In this document: positions 19,454 through 29,665 of the stretch, one piece after another
Layout: each line of letters starts with the position of its first letter
Position numbering within the stretch: the stretch's first letter is position 1
Assembly: GCA_016778465.1 (NCBI GenBank)
Contig: JADHPM010000008.1
Location: 1-64,000 of the forward strand
Direction of reading: 5' to 3'
DNA: 64,000 nucleotides
From: Methylophilaceae bacterium
GTDB taxonomy: Bacteria; Pseudomonadota; Gammaproteobacteria; Burkholderiales; Methylophilaceae
The notes under the pieces: generated by a model
The model's input: only the letters and a program-made list of their open reading frames with translations
The model's database searches: none
What the model was told of the DNA's origin: nothing
Position numbers and translations under genes: made by a program

Positions 19454-20156
19454 CTTAGGTAAACTTTTTTTAATACCATCAGCAATTGACCAAAATAATA
19501 AAAAAGAGATTCTGCTAGATTGGCAGGCCAAAAAAATTCGTCATATTAAACAGTTTATTGTTGAAAATGAAAAGGCTGCTCGGTCGATACTGAAAGAAAT
19601 TAAACTTCATAACCCTATTCAGACACTTAAACTCTTCAAAAATAGTTCGTCAACCACAATCGATGAAATAGAAGAAATGTTATCTAGTATTTTTTGTGGA
19701 GAAGATATGGGATTACTCTCAGATTCTGGTATTCCATGCGTTGCTGATCCGGGTTCAAAGATAGTTGAATATGCTCATAAAAATAATATTATAATAGAGC
19801 CATTAATCGGTCCCTCATCCGTTATTATGGCGCTCATGAGCTCAGGATTTAATGGGCAAAGATTTTCCTTTCTAGGTTACGCCCCAATAAATAAAGTAGA
19901 AAAAGATATTTTTTTTAAAGAGCTCGAAAGTAAAGTGAGACTTTTCAATGAGACCCAAATCTTCATTGAAACGCCCTACAGAAATGAACAATTACTTAAA
20001 GATTTAATAGCAGGACTCAATAATCACATAAAATTATGCATCGCTTCTAACCTCACATCAAATGAAGAGAAGATAGTTTCAATGTCTATTGCGGAATGGA
20101 AAAAAATTACATTACCCCAGTTAAACAAAAAACCATGTATTTTTTTAGTCAATTAA
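19440..20156 (+). CDS. SAM-dependent methyltransferase, tetrapyrrole methylase/RsmI-like family
   Basis: 238 aa; GLLSDSGIPCVADPGSKIVEYAH, GPSSVIMALMSSGFNGQRFSFLGYAP. Confidence 0.85.
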   Translation: MTQFNLGKLFLIPSAIDQNNKKEILLDWQAKKIRHIKQFIVENEKAARSILKEIKLHNPIQTLKLFKNSSSTTIDEIEEMLSSIFCGEDMGLLSDSGIPCVADPGSKIVEYAHKNNIIIEPLIGPSSVIMALMSSGFNGQRFSFLGYAPINKVEKDIFFKELESKVRLFNETQIFIETPYRNEQLLKDLIAGLNNHIKLCIASNLTSNEEKIVSMSIAEWKKITLPQLNKKPCIFLVN

Positions 20157-20711
20157 GGATGCAACGGGTTTATAGGATTTGCGATAAAAATCTTTGATAC
20201 CATATTTTTTGATCAATTCAAGATGAAGCTTTGTTGGGTAACCCATGTGGCGCCTAAATTCATATTCTGGGTACTGCTCATCTAATTTCAACATATACCT
20301 ATCCCGTTCAACTTTTGCAATAATTGAGGCCGCTGAAATTTCTTTAATTAATTGATCACCTTTTACAATTGCTTGGATCTGTACATCAGGAATCTCCGGA
20401 CAATAAATTCCATCAACATAAATTTTATTGGGTCTCATTTTTAAAGCCATGATGGCTTTTTTCATTGCCAGTAAGCTTGCTTGTAAGATATTGATTTGAT
20501 CAATTTCTCGGCTCGACACCATTGCAAAGGCAAAATCTAACGCGTTTTCTCTAATATCATCATAGATGATCTCGCGCTTGGCTCTGGAGATTTTTTTTGA
20601 ATCCTTGAGGTTTGGGATCGTGTGATGTGGATGCAAAATTACTGCTGCAGCAAAAACTGGACCAGCTATTGGACCTCGGCCTGCTTCATCTACACCGCAG
20701 ATTATTGTCAT
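20145..20711 (-). CDS. rnhB: Ribonuclease HII
   Basis: 188 aa; CGVDEAGRGPIAGPVFAAAVIL, SAASIIAKVERDR. Confidence 0.97.
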   Translation of the reverse strand: MTIICGVDEAGRGPIAGPVFAAAVILHPHHTIPNLKDSKKISRAKREIIYDDIRENALDFAFAMVSSREIDQINILQASLLAMKKAIMALKMRPNKIYVDGIYCPEIPDVQIQAIVKGDQLIKEISAASIIAKVERDRYMLKLDEQYPEYEFRRHMGYPTKLHLELIKKYGIKDFYRKSYKPVASLID

Positions 20712-21835
20712 TTAAGGAAAGGTTTAAGTTCTTTATATATTAATCTTGAAGTATCCCTGCGTAACGATCGATGCAGAATAGTGAATTCATTTTTTATTTT
20801 TGTCCTATACTCATCGTCTTGAATTATCTCCAATGATTTATCAGCAAGAATTTGTGGAGATAATTTATCTTGTAAAATTTCCGGAACAATATCGTTATTT
20901 AATAAGATGTTAGGCAAGCTAATGAACTTTGTCAGCCTTAAGAGTTTATACAATTGAAATTCAATCCAAGTCGCTTTATAAGTAACCACCATAGGTTTTT
21001 TAAAAAGTGCAGCCTCTAATGTTGTGGTACCCGAAGCGCAGATTAATATATCTGATGCGTTAATTAGGTCGTGCGAGCGTCCTATAATCAACTTAATATT
21101 TTTAATTTGGTAGGTTTTTAATGCTGTTTTAATTTTTTCAGAATTTAGTGTATTGCTTGCTGAAATTAGAAATTCACAATCAATTTTCATGTTAATAAGT
21201 TTTGCAGCTTCTAACATCACGTCTAACAAATACCTCACTTCATGTTGTCTACTTCCTGGCATGAGGCCAATTATTTTTCTCTTAGATTGAATCTTTAAAA
21301 GCTTACGGCTATTTTTTACATTTGGATTTAAGGGAATTTTTGCCGCCAAAGAATGGCCAACAAAGCTTGCCGAATGATTTATATCTCCATAAATTTCTGG
21401 CTCATGTGGAAATACACAAAAAAGATGGTGCATAACTTTTTTTATGTAATGAATACGATTTTTTCTCCATGCCCATACCGAAGGTGAGACGAGATGAAAA
21501 ACACGAACTCCATTAGCTTTTAGTTTTTTTTCGACGTATAAATTAAAATCTGGTGCATCAATCCCAATAAAAATACTTGGTTTTTCCTCTAATAAGTAAG
21601 CAATAAGTTTTTTTCTAGCACTTAAGAGTGTACGAATATTCTTAATAACATCTACTACGCCCATAATTGAAAGTATTGAAAATTCAAAAAAAGAATTTAA
21701 ACCTTGCCGCTCCATTTTTGGGCCGCCAACCCCAATAAATGAAATATTCTTGTTATACCTTTTGAGGTCCTGCATAAGCTGACTTGCAATCAAATCACCT
21801 GAGGCTTCTCCGGCAACAATCGCAATTTTTGACAC
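20708..21835 (-). CDS. lpxB: Lipid-A-disaccharide synthase
   Basis: 375 aa; AGEASGDLIASQLM, SPSVWAWRKNR, LLPGSR-type motif (GLMPGSRQHEV). Confidence 0.96.
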   Translation of the reverse strand: MSKIAIVAGEASGDLIASQLMQDLKRYNKNISFIGVGGPKMERQGLNSFFEFSILSIMGVVDVIKNIRTLLSARKKLIAYLLEEKPSIFIGIDAPDFNLYVEKKLKANGVRVFHLVSPSVWAWRKNRIHYIKKVMHHLFCVFPHEPEIYGDINHSASFVGHSLAAKIPLNPNVKNSRKLLKIQSKRKIIGLMPGSRQHEVRYLLDVMLEAAKLINMKIDCEFLISASNTLNSEKIKTALKTYQIKNIKLIIGRSHDLINASDILICASGTTTLEAALFKKPMVVTYKATWIEFQLYKLLRLTKFISLPNILLNNDIVPEILQDKLSPQILADKSLEIIQDDEYRTKIKNEFTILHRSLRRDTSRLIYKELKPFLK

Positions 21836-22620
21836 TACCTGATCAAGCCTCTTTTCGATCGGCTGATAAAGTCTATGTAGAGGTTGACTATATTTTCCTC
21901 AATAGCCAGTTTTTTTAGCTCTACTAGCGCTTGTTCAATAGAGTTTTTTTGACGATAGATAATTTTATAGCCTCTTTTTATCGCTGATAATTGTTCTGTG
22001 TTAAACCCTCTTCTTTTGAGACCCTCGGAGTTTATTCCAATAGGTGCGGCAAAATTACCATGGGTTATAACAAAAGGTGGCACATCTTTTTGTATGCCAG
22101 ACCCACCTGCGGTCATCACATGCGATCCAATTTTACAAAATTGATGGACAAGAGTGGCGCCTCCTAGAACAGCGTAGTTGTCTATCTCAGCATGTCCTCC
22201 AAGGGTAGTATTGTTTGCCAGAATTACCTGATTACCTATCCTACAATCGTGAGCAATGTGGCAGTAAGCCATAATCCAATTGTCATCACCAATCACAGTT
22301 TCGCCATGATCTTGAGCAGTTCCCTTATTTATCGTACAAAATTCTCGTATAAGATTTCTTTTTCCGATATAAAGCTTTGTGTCCTCGCCGTCGTATTTCT
22401 TGTCTTGAGGGTCTTCGCCAACCGATGCAGAATGGTAAATTCTCGTTTCTTCATCTATAAAGGTATCACCCGAAATTGTAACGTGGTTTCCTATAACACA
22501 ACCCGACTCGAGCTTAACCCCTTTCCCAATTACGCTATACGCACCAACATGAACATTCTTTTTAATTATTGCCTCAGGGTGAATAACGGCAGTAGGATGT
22601 ATCAGGGAACTGTTTTCCAT
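21835..22620 (-). CDS. lpxA: UDP-N-acetylglucosamine O-acyltransferase
   Basis: MENSSLIHPTAVIHPEAIIKKNVHVG hexapeptide repeats; start at 22620 preferred over the ORF track start (22686), which overlaps fabZ. Confidence 0.95.
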   Translation of the reverse strand: MENSSLIHPTAVIHPEAIIKKNVHVGAYSVIGKGVKLESGCVIGNHVTISGDTFIDEETRIYHSASVGEDPQDKKYDGEDTKLYIGKRNLIREFCTINKGTAQDHGETVIGDDNWIMAYCHIAHDCRIGNQVILANNTTLGGHAEIDNYAVLGGATLVHQFCKIGSHVMTAGGSGIQKDVPPFVITHGNFAAPIGINSEGLKRRGFNTEQLSAIKRGYKIIYRQKNSIEQALVELKKLAIEENIVNLYIDFISRSKRGLIR

Positions 22621-22624
22621 GAAA

Positions 22625-23083
22625 CTACTTCTTGATTTCTTTAAGAATGCACATGATATCCGCTTGCGCCACAACCGTATCTTCAACCAAGGCTTGGCAG
22701 GAATATTGCCAGATGCCTTTTAAAACGCGGTTAACATTTGCCTCAAGAATCAGTTGATCTCCTGGTCCAACAGGTTTTTTAAAGCGCGCCCTATCAATAC
22801 CGGCAAAATAATAAACCGAATCACTCGTTGGTAACTCCTCATTTGTCTTGAAGGATAAAATTGCTGCAGCTTGTGCAAGGGCTTCCACAATTAATACCCC
22901 AGGCATGACGGGATGATGAGGGAAGTGGCCTGGAAAAAAAGGCTCATTAATTGTGACATTTTTTAGCGCAATAATTTTTTTTCCTGGCTCAATTGAAATG
23001 ACTTTATCTACCAATAAAAAGGGATATCTATGTGGGAGATGATTAAGTACCTCACTAATATTCATTTCATTTTGTTTTGTCAT
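22625..23083 (-). CDS. fabZ: 3-hydroxyacyl-ACP dehydratase
   Basis: 152 aa; LPHRYPFLLVD, FFPGHFPHHPVMPGVLIVEALAQ. Confidence 0.97.
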   Translation of the reverse strand: MTKQNEMNISEVLNHLPHRYPFLLVDKVISIEPGKKIIALKNVTINEPFFPGHFPHHPVMPGVLIVEALAQAAAILSFKTNEELPTSDSVYYFAGIDRARFKKPVGPGDQLILEANVNRVLKGIWQYSCQALVEDTVVAQADIMCILKEIKK

Positions 23084-24065
23084 CTTTGACCCATTTTTTA
23101 AGTTTAGCGGCTATTTTAAGCCAATCTTTGTGCTTTAAGTTGTAAGGAAATACATTTGTATATCGCTCACCGGGTTGCTGTATTGTTTTGCCTATTCCCG
23201 TTCCCGCAGAGATGATGGTATTGTCAGCAACTATTATATGACCCTTAAACATTGCCCCTCCGCCAATCATGCAATTCTTGCCGATAATAGTGCTTCCAGC
23301 TACCCCTGCACACCCAGCCATAATGGTATTTTTTCCGATGACACAATTATGTCCAATTTGGACCTGGTTATCAATCTTGACCCCGTCTTCAATTACAGTG
23401 TCTTCTAGCGCTCCTCTATCAATGGTGGTGTTTGCGCCAATATCCACATTATCACCAATAGTAACCGACCCAGTCTGCGGAATCTTTAACCAATTGCCAT
23501 CTTTATCTCTAGCGTAACCAAAGCCATCGCAACCAATGACACATCCTGAAAAGAAATTACAGTTACTTCCTATCTTTACGTCATTCTGGATAGTGACATT
23601 AGAGCCTATCCTTACATTGGCACCTATCCTTACATTATCACCAATCATTACGTTCGAGTCGATAAAAACATTGTCTCCAATCGTAACATTATCCCCAATC
23701 GACACATGAGCCTTTATGGTTGCATTTTTTCCTAGTTTTAAATTTTTTCCTGATACTAGTGATTCATCTATCGCCACTACTTTTTTTGTTTCTTGAAAAA
23801 GAGTAGCCACTTTAGCAAAAGCTAAATATGGATCCTCGACATAGATGCACGGACCATCTCTTAAGCTTGCATCTTTTGCTTTCAAAATAACGGTGGCAGC
23901 CTTAGTTAAATCTAATTGCTCTTTGTACTTTGAGTCTAAGTAAAAACTAATTGATGTTTCATCCGCCTTAGATAATGAAGCAAATTTATTAACTAAAATT
24001 GAATTGTCATTGCACTCACCGTGAATGAGTTTTGCAATCTCGCCAGAACTAATTTCTTTGGCCAT
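23067..24065 (-). CDS. lpxD: UDP-3-O-acylglucosamine N-acyltransferase
   Basis: 332 aa; hexapeptide repeats, GCDGFGYARDKDGNWLKIPQTG. Confidence 0.96.
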   Translation of the reverse strand: MAKEISSGEIAKLIHGECNDNSILVNKFASLSKADETSISFYLDSKYKEQLDLTKAATVILKAKDASLRDGPCIYVEDPYLAFAKVATLFQETKKVVAIDESLVSGKNLKLGKNATIKAHVSIGDNVTIGDNVFIDSNVMIGDNVRIGANVRIGSNVTIQNDVKIGSNCNFFSGCVIGCDGFGYARDKDGNWLKIPQTGSVTIGDNVDIGANTTIDRGALEDTVIEDGVKIDNQVQIGHNCVIGKNTIMAGCAGVAGSTIIGKNCMIGGGAMFKGHIIVADNTIISAGTGIGKTIQQPGERYTNVFPYNLKHKDWLKIAAKLKKWVKDDKTK

Positions 24066-24074
24066 AATAAATAA

Positions 24075-24572
24075 TTATTTTTTACCGCCAAGTGCTTTAA
24101 GGACATTTTCAGTAATGTTTACCTGATCACTTGCATAAGCCACGCCCGAGTAAAAAATCAAATCAAATTTTTCTTCTTCTGCGATTTTTTGAATTACTTT
24201 TGTTACCTCATTTTGTAATTTATTAATTTCTTCCCTTCTTCTTAGGTCAATATCCTCCCGCAGCTCTCTCTCGGCCCTTTGTATATCAATTTTATTTTGC
24301 TGCAGTTTTCTTTGTGTCTTCTCTTTATCCTTATCTGACATCGTTAAAGAATTTTTACTGAAATCTTTTTCTTCGTTGTTCAGCGCCTCAATATCTTTTT
24401 TTAATTTCTCGGTCCGCGCCTTAAATTCTTTTTCTAATTTCTTGTTACTCGCTGATGCCTGTGGCGCATCTCTCAAAATTTCATCGACCTTCACAAAACC
24501 TAATTTTAATTCAGCGTGTGAGAGAGTGATAAAACTAAAGCAAAAAAGCATAATAAGTAGTTTCTTAAGCAT
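24075..24572 (-). CDS. OmpH/Skp family periplasmic chaperone
   Basis: 165 aa; signal peptide, coiled-coil, LGFVKVDEILRDAP; between bamA and lpxD. Confidence 0.9.
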   Translation of the reverse strand: MLKKLLIMLFCFSFITLSHAELKLGFVKVDEILRDAPQASASNKKLEKEFKARTEKLKKDIEALNNEEKDFSKNSLTMSDKDKEKTQRKLQQNKIDIQRAERELREDIDLRRREEINKLQNEVTKVIQKIAEEEKFDLIFYSGVAYASDQVNITENVLKALGGKK

Positions 24573-24590
24573 AAATATTCTCCAAATAAA

Positions 24591-26888
24591 TTAAAAACTT
24601 GATCCCATACCAAATTGGAATGACTCCGTTTGGTCATTGTCACCCTCGTTAAGTGGCCAGGCTATCGATGCGCTCAGGGGGCCAAATGGGGACATCCACA
24701 AAACACCAATACCAGCAGAGTATCGCATTTCATCGGTCTCAATAGAGTCTTCAAAGACGCCACCGCCATCTATAAAAGTGCTCAACCTGTATTGATCAGA
24801 TTTTTTCATGAAAGGGACTGGGAAAAAAGTTTCAGCACCAAAATTAATCATCTTTTCACCACCCTCTGTAACATAGTCACCGTAATTATCATCATAAACT
24901 TTTTTACCTACCGAGCCCTCTTTAAAGCCTCTGATAGAGGATTTACCCCCTAACCTAAAGTTTTTGAAGAATGGGTAGGGGTTGTCGCCATAAGAGTCAG
25001 CGTAGCCCACACCAGCCTTAATTTTAGTGGCCACTGCTTGGCTTAAGGGGAAGTATTTTTCAGCTTTTGCTGAGACTTTATAGTATTCCAGATCAAGTCC
25101 GGGGGTCGTAACATCTAACGAAACGGAAATTTTATGTCCCTGAGTTGCAAAAAAGGGATTGTCAATTGTATTGTCATTCCATGACGTCCAGAAAGTAATA
25201 GCATCTGCATTACAAGATGAGCTTGAAGTGACTTCATTACAGTAATCAATGTAACTTTGCGGTGATGTTGATTGCAAAGTAATTTCAGTAAAATCAACAT
25301 TTGCCCCAAAATTCCACATACGAAACTCATCTAAGGGTATTCCAAAATTCAAACCAGCACCAATATCAGTAGACTTGTAATCACCCGTGTCCAAATCAGA
25401 GGTGTCGATATCACGGTAATTCACTGTAAATCCTCTCGACACTCCATCATCTGTCCAATAAGGATCAGTAATGCCAAGCTGATAGACTTTGTTAACCCCG
25501 CCTAAACTCACGCTTGTCGATACACGCTGCCCTGTTCCAAAAAAGTTTGCCTGAGAAAGACCGAGGGTCCCGACAATACCCTCACTCGAGCTTACACCTG
25601 CGCCAATATTAAATTTTCCAGTATTGGTCTCTTTTAATATTAAATTTAGATCGACTTGATCTGGAGAACCAGGAACTGTGGGGGTCTCAACGGACACACT
25701 CTCGAAGTATTGCGTTCTAGTTAATCTTCTCTTGGACAAATCTACCTTTTCTCTCGAGAACCATGATGACTCATACTGTCTCATTTCCCTTCTGACGACC
25801 TCATCTTTCGTTGATGTATTACCTACAATATTAATTCTTCGAACGTATATTTTTTTACCTGGATCGACATTAAAATTAAAATCAACCGTTCTATCAATTT
25901 TATTTACCGTTGGCAGCGCGTTTACATTCGCAAAAGCGTAACCAAAATTTCCAACGTATGCTGACAAATCATTGACAGACTCGTTGATCAACTTACGACT
26001 AAAAATATTACCTTTGCTCGCTTTTACTTTCGTGGAAAGCTCGTCACTCTTTATACCCTCAGGGAATGTTCCAGAAACAGTGATATCGCCAAAGGTATAT
26101 TTTTTCCCCTCATCTATTGCGATATCAATAAAGACATTTTTTTTATTTTTTGAAATACTGACTATGGAAGATTCAATTTTAAAATCTAAGTACCCTTTAT
26201 CCATGTAAAAAGATTTTATTTTTTCCAAATCACCCGTTAGGACTTGCTTGGAATATCTATCATCCTTGTTCCACCATGACATATAATTTGTTGTTTTGAG
26301 AGTCAACTCATTAAGTAAATCTTCAGTCTTAAATTGAAGGTTTCCCACAACATTGATTTCTTTAATTCTTGATATGCCACCCTCATCAATAGTAAAAATC
26401 ACGTTTACTCTGTTATTTGTAAGTGGAACCATTTCGTATTTGACGTTAGCATTATATTTTCCAGCAGACAGATACTGCGCTTCAATATCTTTTTCAGCTC
26501 GCGCTAAATCCGCTTCATCGATTACAAGACCTGATGCAATGTTCATGCCAGCGAGAGCTTGCGTAAGCGCTTCAGGCTGAAAAAGTTCTGCGCCACTAAA
26601 ATTTAATTCAAAAAGCAGTGGCTTCTCTCTTACTGAGATAATAATCACAGAACCTTCTTTCTCAACCACCACGTCTTTAAATTGGCCTGTCCTATAAAGC
26701 AGGGAAATGGTCTTGGAAAAGTCTACTGAATTAATATCGTCATTTATTTCAAAAGGGATGCTATTGAAAACTAAACCTACATCAATTCTTTGCAAACCCT
26801 CGACTCGAATGTCGGAAATTTTTTGCTCTGCCAGCGCAGAGGTGGAGAATAACAGAAAGCCTATTAGAGCTAGAATGAATTTTTTCAT
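24591..26888 (-). CDS. bamA: Outer membrane protein assembly factor BamA
   Basis: 765 aa; POTRA repeats, NFRLGGKSSIRGF motif in the barrel, C-terminal F. Confidence 0.96.
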   Translation of the reverse strand: MKKFILALIGFLLFSTSALAEQKISDIRVEGLQRIDVGLVFNSIPFEINDDINSVDFSKTISLLYRTGQFKDVVVEKEGSVIIISVREKPLLFELNFSGAELFQPEALTQALAGMNIASGLVIDEADLARAEKDIEAQYLSAGKYNANVKYEMVPLTNNRVNVIFTIDEGGISRIKEINVVGNLQFKTEDLLNELTLKTTNYMSWWNKDDRYSKQVLTGDLEKIKSFYMDKGYLDFKIESSIVSISKNKKNVFIDIAIDEGKKYTFGDITVSGTFPEGIKSDELSTKVKASKGNIFSRKLINESVNDLSAYVGNFGYAFANVNALPTVNKIDRTVDFNFNVDPGKKIYVRRINIVGNTSTKDEVVRREMRQYESSWFSREKVDLSKRRLTRTQYFESVSVETPTVPGSPDQVDLNLILKETNTGKFNIGAGVSSSEGIVGTLGLSQANFFGTGQRVSTSVSLGGVNKVYQLGITDPYWTDDGVSRGFTVNYRDIDTSDLDTGDYKSTDIGAGLNFGIPLDEFRMWNFGANVDFTEITLQSTSPQSYIDYCNEVTSSSSCNADAITFWTSWNDNTIDNPFFATQGHKISVSLDVTTPGLDLEYYKVSAKAEKYFPLSQAVATKIKAGVGYADSYGDNPYPFFKNFRLGGKSSIRGFKEGSVGKKVYDDNYGDYVTEGGEKMINFGAETFFPVPFMKKSDQYRLSTFIDGGGVFEDSIETDEMRYSAGIGVLWMSPFGPLSASIAWPLNEGDNDQTESFQFGMGSSF

Positions 26889-26985
26889 TTAATTTCTAAT
26901 GTATAAACTGTCTTAATTATATATGTTTTTTGAAAATCTTCAAACTAATAATTGATTACAAGTTATTGAGAAATAATAACTTTTT

Positions 26986-28158
26986 TTAAATTTTATAATG
27001 CTCTTGAAGGTAAAAACGTGTTTGCTTGCCCACAAATTCGCTAAATGAAAAAATATCATCAATTGATAAAAGGTTTTCATTTTTTAATTTACTAAGCATC
27101 TCGTTTACAATCACAAAAATTTGATTGAATTTTATTTTTTTATCTAAAAATGCTTCAACTGCTATCTCATTAGCAATATTTAGCACGATACTGTGCGATA
27201 ACGTCTTTCCCAGCACATCATAAGCCAACTTGAGACATGGAAATTTTTGAAAATCAGGCTTTGAAAAAGAAAGGTTCTCAATTGTTGTGAGATCAATTCC
27301 CCGCAAACCAGAGGTTATTCTTTCTGGGTATCCAAGGGCATAAGAAATGGGAATTTTCATATCAGAAAAACCTAATTGGCATAATATGCTGCCATCGACA
27401 AACTCAACCATCGAGTGAATAATGCTTTGAGGATGCACCACGACGTCTATCTTCGCCTTGGGTAAATCAAATAAATAAAAAGCCTCAATAACTTCCAAGG
27501 CTTTGTTCATCATCGTTGCTGAGTCAATTGTTATCTTATCCCCCATTTTCCAATTAGGATGATTAAGTGCTTGCTCAACAGTGGCTGAATCAATTTTTTC
27601 GAGAGACTCATTTAAAAAGGGCCCTCCCGATGCCGTTAGAATTACTTTTTTTACTTGAGATTCAATATTTACTTCATTATTTAACACCTGATAAATAGCA
27701 TTATGCTCACTATCAATTGGAATTATTCTTGAATTATTTTCAGAAACCTGAGATAAAATTAAAGGCCCAGCCATCACCATAGATTCTTTATTGGCAAGTA
27801 AAATTTCTTTACCTGCCTTGGATGCATCATATGTCGATTTAAGACCAGCTGAATTAGCTATGGCAGCTACAACATGCGTTACATCTGCATGTTGAACAAT
27901 AAAGCTAAGCGCGCCCTCTTCAAATAAGACTTCTGTGTCAACTTTATGCTTAAGGTGCTCTGCAAGTTTTTTAGCGTCTTGATGGGTTGAAACAACAGCA
28001 AAATTTGGTGAAAACTCTAGGCATTGTAATTTCATCAGCTCGATATTTTTATGGCATGATAAAGCAAAAATTTTAAAATTCGTTCGATTATGCCGCACAA
28101 CCTCTAAAACGTTTTGGCCTATACTCCCTGTGGAACCTAAAATGGAAAGCGTTTTCAT
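26986..28158 (-). CDS. dxr: 1-deoxy-D-xylulose-5-phosphate reductoisomerase
   Basis: 390 aa; SILGSTGSIGQNVLEV, LANKESMVMAG, NHPNWKMGDKITIDSATMMNK. Confidence 0.97.
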   Translation of the reverse strand: MKTLSILGSTGSIGQNVLEVVRHNRTNFKIFALSCHKNIELMKLQCLEFSPNFAVVSTHQDAKKLAEHLKHKVDTEVLFEEGALSFIVQHADVTHVVAAIANSAGLKSTYDASKAGKEILLANKESMVMAGPLILSQVSENNSRIIPIDSEHNAIYQVLNNEVNIESQVKKVILTASGGPFLNESLEKIDSATVEQALNHPNWKMGDKITIDSATMMNKALEVIEAFYLFDLPKAKIDVVVHPQSIIHSMVEFVDGSILCQLGFSDMKIPISYALGYPERITSGLRGIDLTTIENLSFSKPDFQKFPCLKLAYDVLGKTLSHSIVLNIANEIAVEAFLDKKIKFNQIFVIVNEMLSKLKNENLLSIDDIFSFSEFVGKQTRFYLQEHYKI

Positions 28159-28931
28159 AACCTATAAATCAAAAAAACATTAATAGAAAAAATAATGGGT
28201 ATAGATGCGCAAAGGCCATCTATTCGATCCATAACCCCACCATGACCTGGAATTATATTGCCACTATCTTTAAGATTTGCATGCCTTTTAAGAAAAGACT
28301 CCAACAAGTCCCCTAAAATACTAAAAAGGGTAATAACAAACGCGTAAAAAATTGCTACTCCAGAATCTAAGTCAAAAATCTCAGAAAAAACGAAAGCAAA
28401 AAGAGTTGTAGAAAAAATGGCTCCGACTGCACCCTCAATTGTTTTTCCTGGACTAATAAGTGGAGCTAATTTGTTTCTACCAAATTTTTTTCCAACAAAA
28501 AATGCTGTTGAATCTGCAATCCAAACTATAAATAAAGAAAATAAAAGTAATTCTTGATGGTGCTCATGTAAGTAAATTGTTGAGTAAAAAATATTAAAGA
28601 TAAGGAATACACCTAACAAATATTTTTTTAAATTTGAAAAAAATAATTTATCAAGAATTAAAAGAGGCACAAACAAAACCCAATAACACAAAGAAATGTA
28701 TGCCACTAGCATAGGGTCTGGAAAATTTAACAAGGTCACAATCATTAGCAAGATTGTTGATAGTAAAAAAATAATAGACATTTTTTTAAAGAGCATATTT
28801 TGAAGTTCAAATATGCCAAAAAAACAAACTATAATTACAAATATCTGAAAATAAATATTATTGGAGTTAAAAAAACTGATAGAGAATAATAAAAATAGAA
28901 AAAGGGCTGAGATTATTCTGGTTGAAGTCAT
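28155..28931 (-). CDS. cdsA: Phosphatidate cytidylyltransferase
   Basis: 258 aa multi-TM; SPGKTIEGAVGA, GDLLESFLKRHANLKDSGNIIPGHGGVMDRID signature. Confidence 0.95.
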   Translation of the reverse strand: MTSTRIISALFLFLLFSISFFNSNNIYFQIFVIIVCFFGIFELQNMLFKKMSIIFLLSTILLMIVTLLNFPDPMLVAYISLCYWVLFVPLLILDKLFFSNLKKYLLGVFLIFNIFYSTIYLHEHHQELLLFSLFIVWIADSTAFFVGKKFGRNKLAPLISPGKTIEGAVGAIFSTTLFAFVFSEIFDLDSGVAIFYAFVITLFSILGDLLESFLKRHANLKDSGNIIPGHGGVMDRIDGLCASIPIIFSINVFLIYRL

Positions 28932-29657
28932 TTAATTATTCAGCTTTCCAAATCTTCTATTTCTCGATTGATAAAAATACAAAGCATTAATAAAAATACA
29001 TTTTTTAAAATCTGGCCAAAATGAGTTCTCAAAAAACAGCTCTGCATAGGCGAGTTGCCAAATAAGGAAATTACTTAGCCTTCTTTCACCTCCCGTCCTA
29101 ATCAATAAATCGACATCAGGTAAATTTTTTGTATCTAAATTATTTTGGATATCTTTTTCCGTAATTTTTAGAATTTTCTTTTTTTTAAGCACCCTATTAA
29201 CGGACTGGGTTATTTCGGTTCTTCCACCGTAATTAAGGGCAATATTTAGTGTTAAACCATTATTTTGGGATGTTTTATCAATTAAATTACTAATCTTAAT
29301 TTGCAAACTCTTTGGAAAAAAACTTATATCGCCCAAAATATTTAGCTTTATATTGTTATCTAAAATTTTATTTGATTCATTTGTTATTGTCTTATCAAAC
29401 AAAGATGTCAAATCTTTAATTTCACTCTTAGGCCTACCAGAATTCTCTGTACTAAATGCGTACAAGGTTAAGCATTTAATATTAAATTCGTGCGCGTATT
29501 GAATGATTTTTTGAACCGAACTAAGCCCTTTTGCATGGCCTATTGATCTGGGTAAATGTCTTTTTTGTGCCCACCTACCATTACCATCCATAATAACTGC
29601 AATGTGTTTAGGCATCCGTGCAGGTTTTAGTAAAAATTTTTTAATTAAGTAAATCAA
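28932..29657 (-). CDS. uppS: Isoprenyl transferase (undecaprenyl diphosphate synthase)
   Basis: 241 aa; HIAVIMDGNGRWAQKR, LNIALNYGGRTEI, DLLIRTGGERRLSNFLIWQLAYAE. Confidence 0.96.
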   Translation of the reverse strand: MIYLIKKFLLKPARMPKHIAVIMDGNGRWAQKRHLPRSIGHAKGLSSVQKIIQYAHEFNIKCLTLYAFSTENSGRPKSEIKDLTSLFDKTITNESNKILDNNIKLNILGDISFFPKSLQIKISNLIDKTSQNNGLTLNIALNYGGRTEITQSVNRVLKKKKILKITEKDIQNNLDTKNLPDVDLLIRTGGERRLSNFLIWQLAYAELFFENSFWPDFKKCIFINALYFYQSRNRRFGKLNN

Positions 29658-29665
29658 ATCGCTAG

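Noticed and set aside
21835-22686. Longer lpxA start at 22686
   Set aside because: The extra N-terminal residues overlap fabZ and do not resemble LpxA; MENSSLIHPTAVIHPEA at 22620 is the natural start.
23400-23710. Short repeated DNA words (e.g. CCAATCRTAACATTATC, ACATTGGCACCTATCCTTAC) suggesting a tandem repeat or CRISPR-like array
   Set aside because: They encode the left-handed beta-helix hexapeptide repeats of LpxD; spacing is 18 bp codon-phased and no unique spacers exist.
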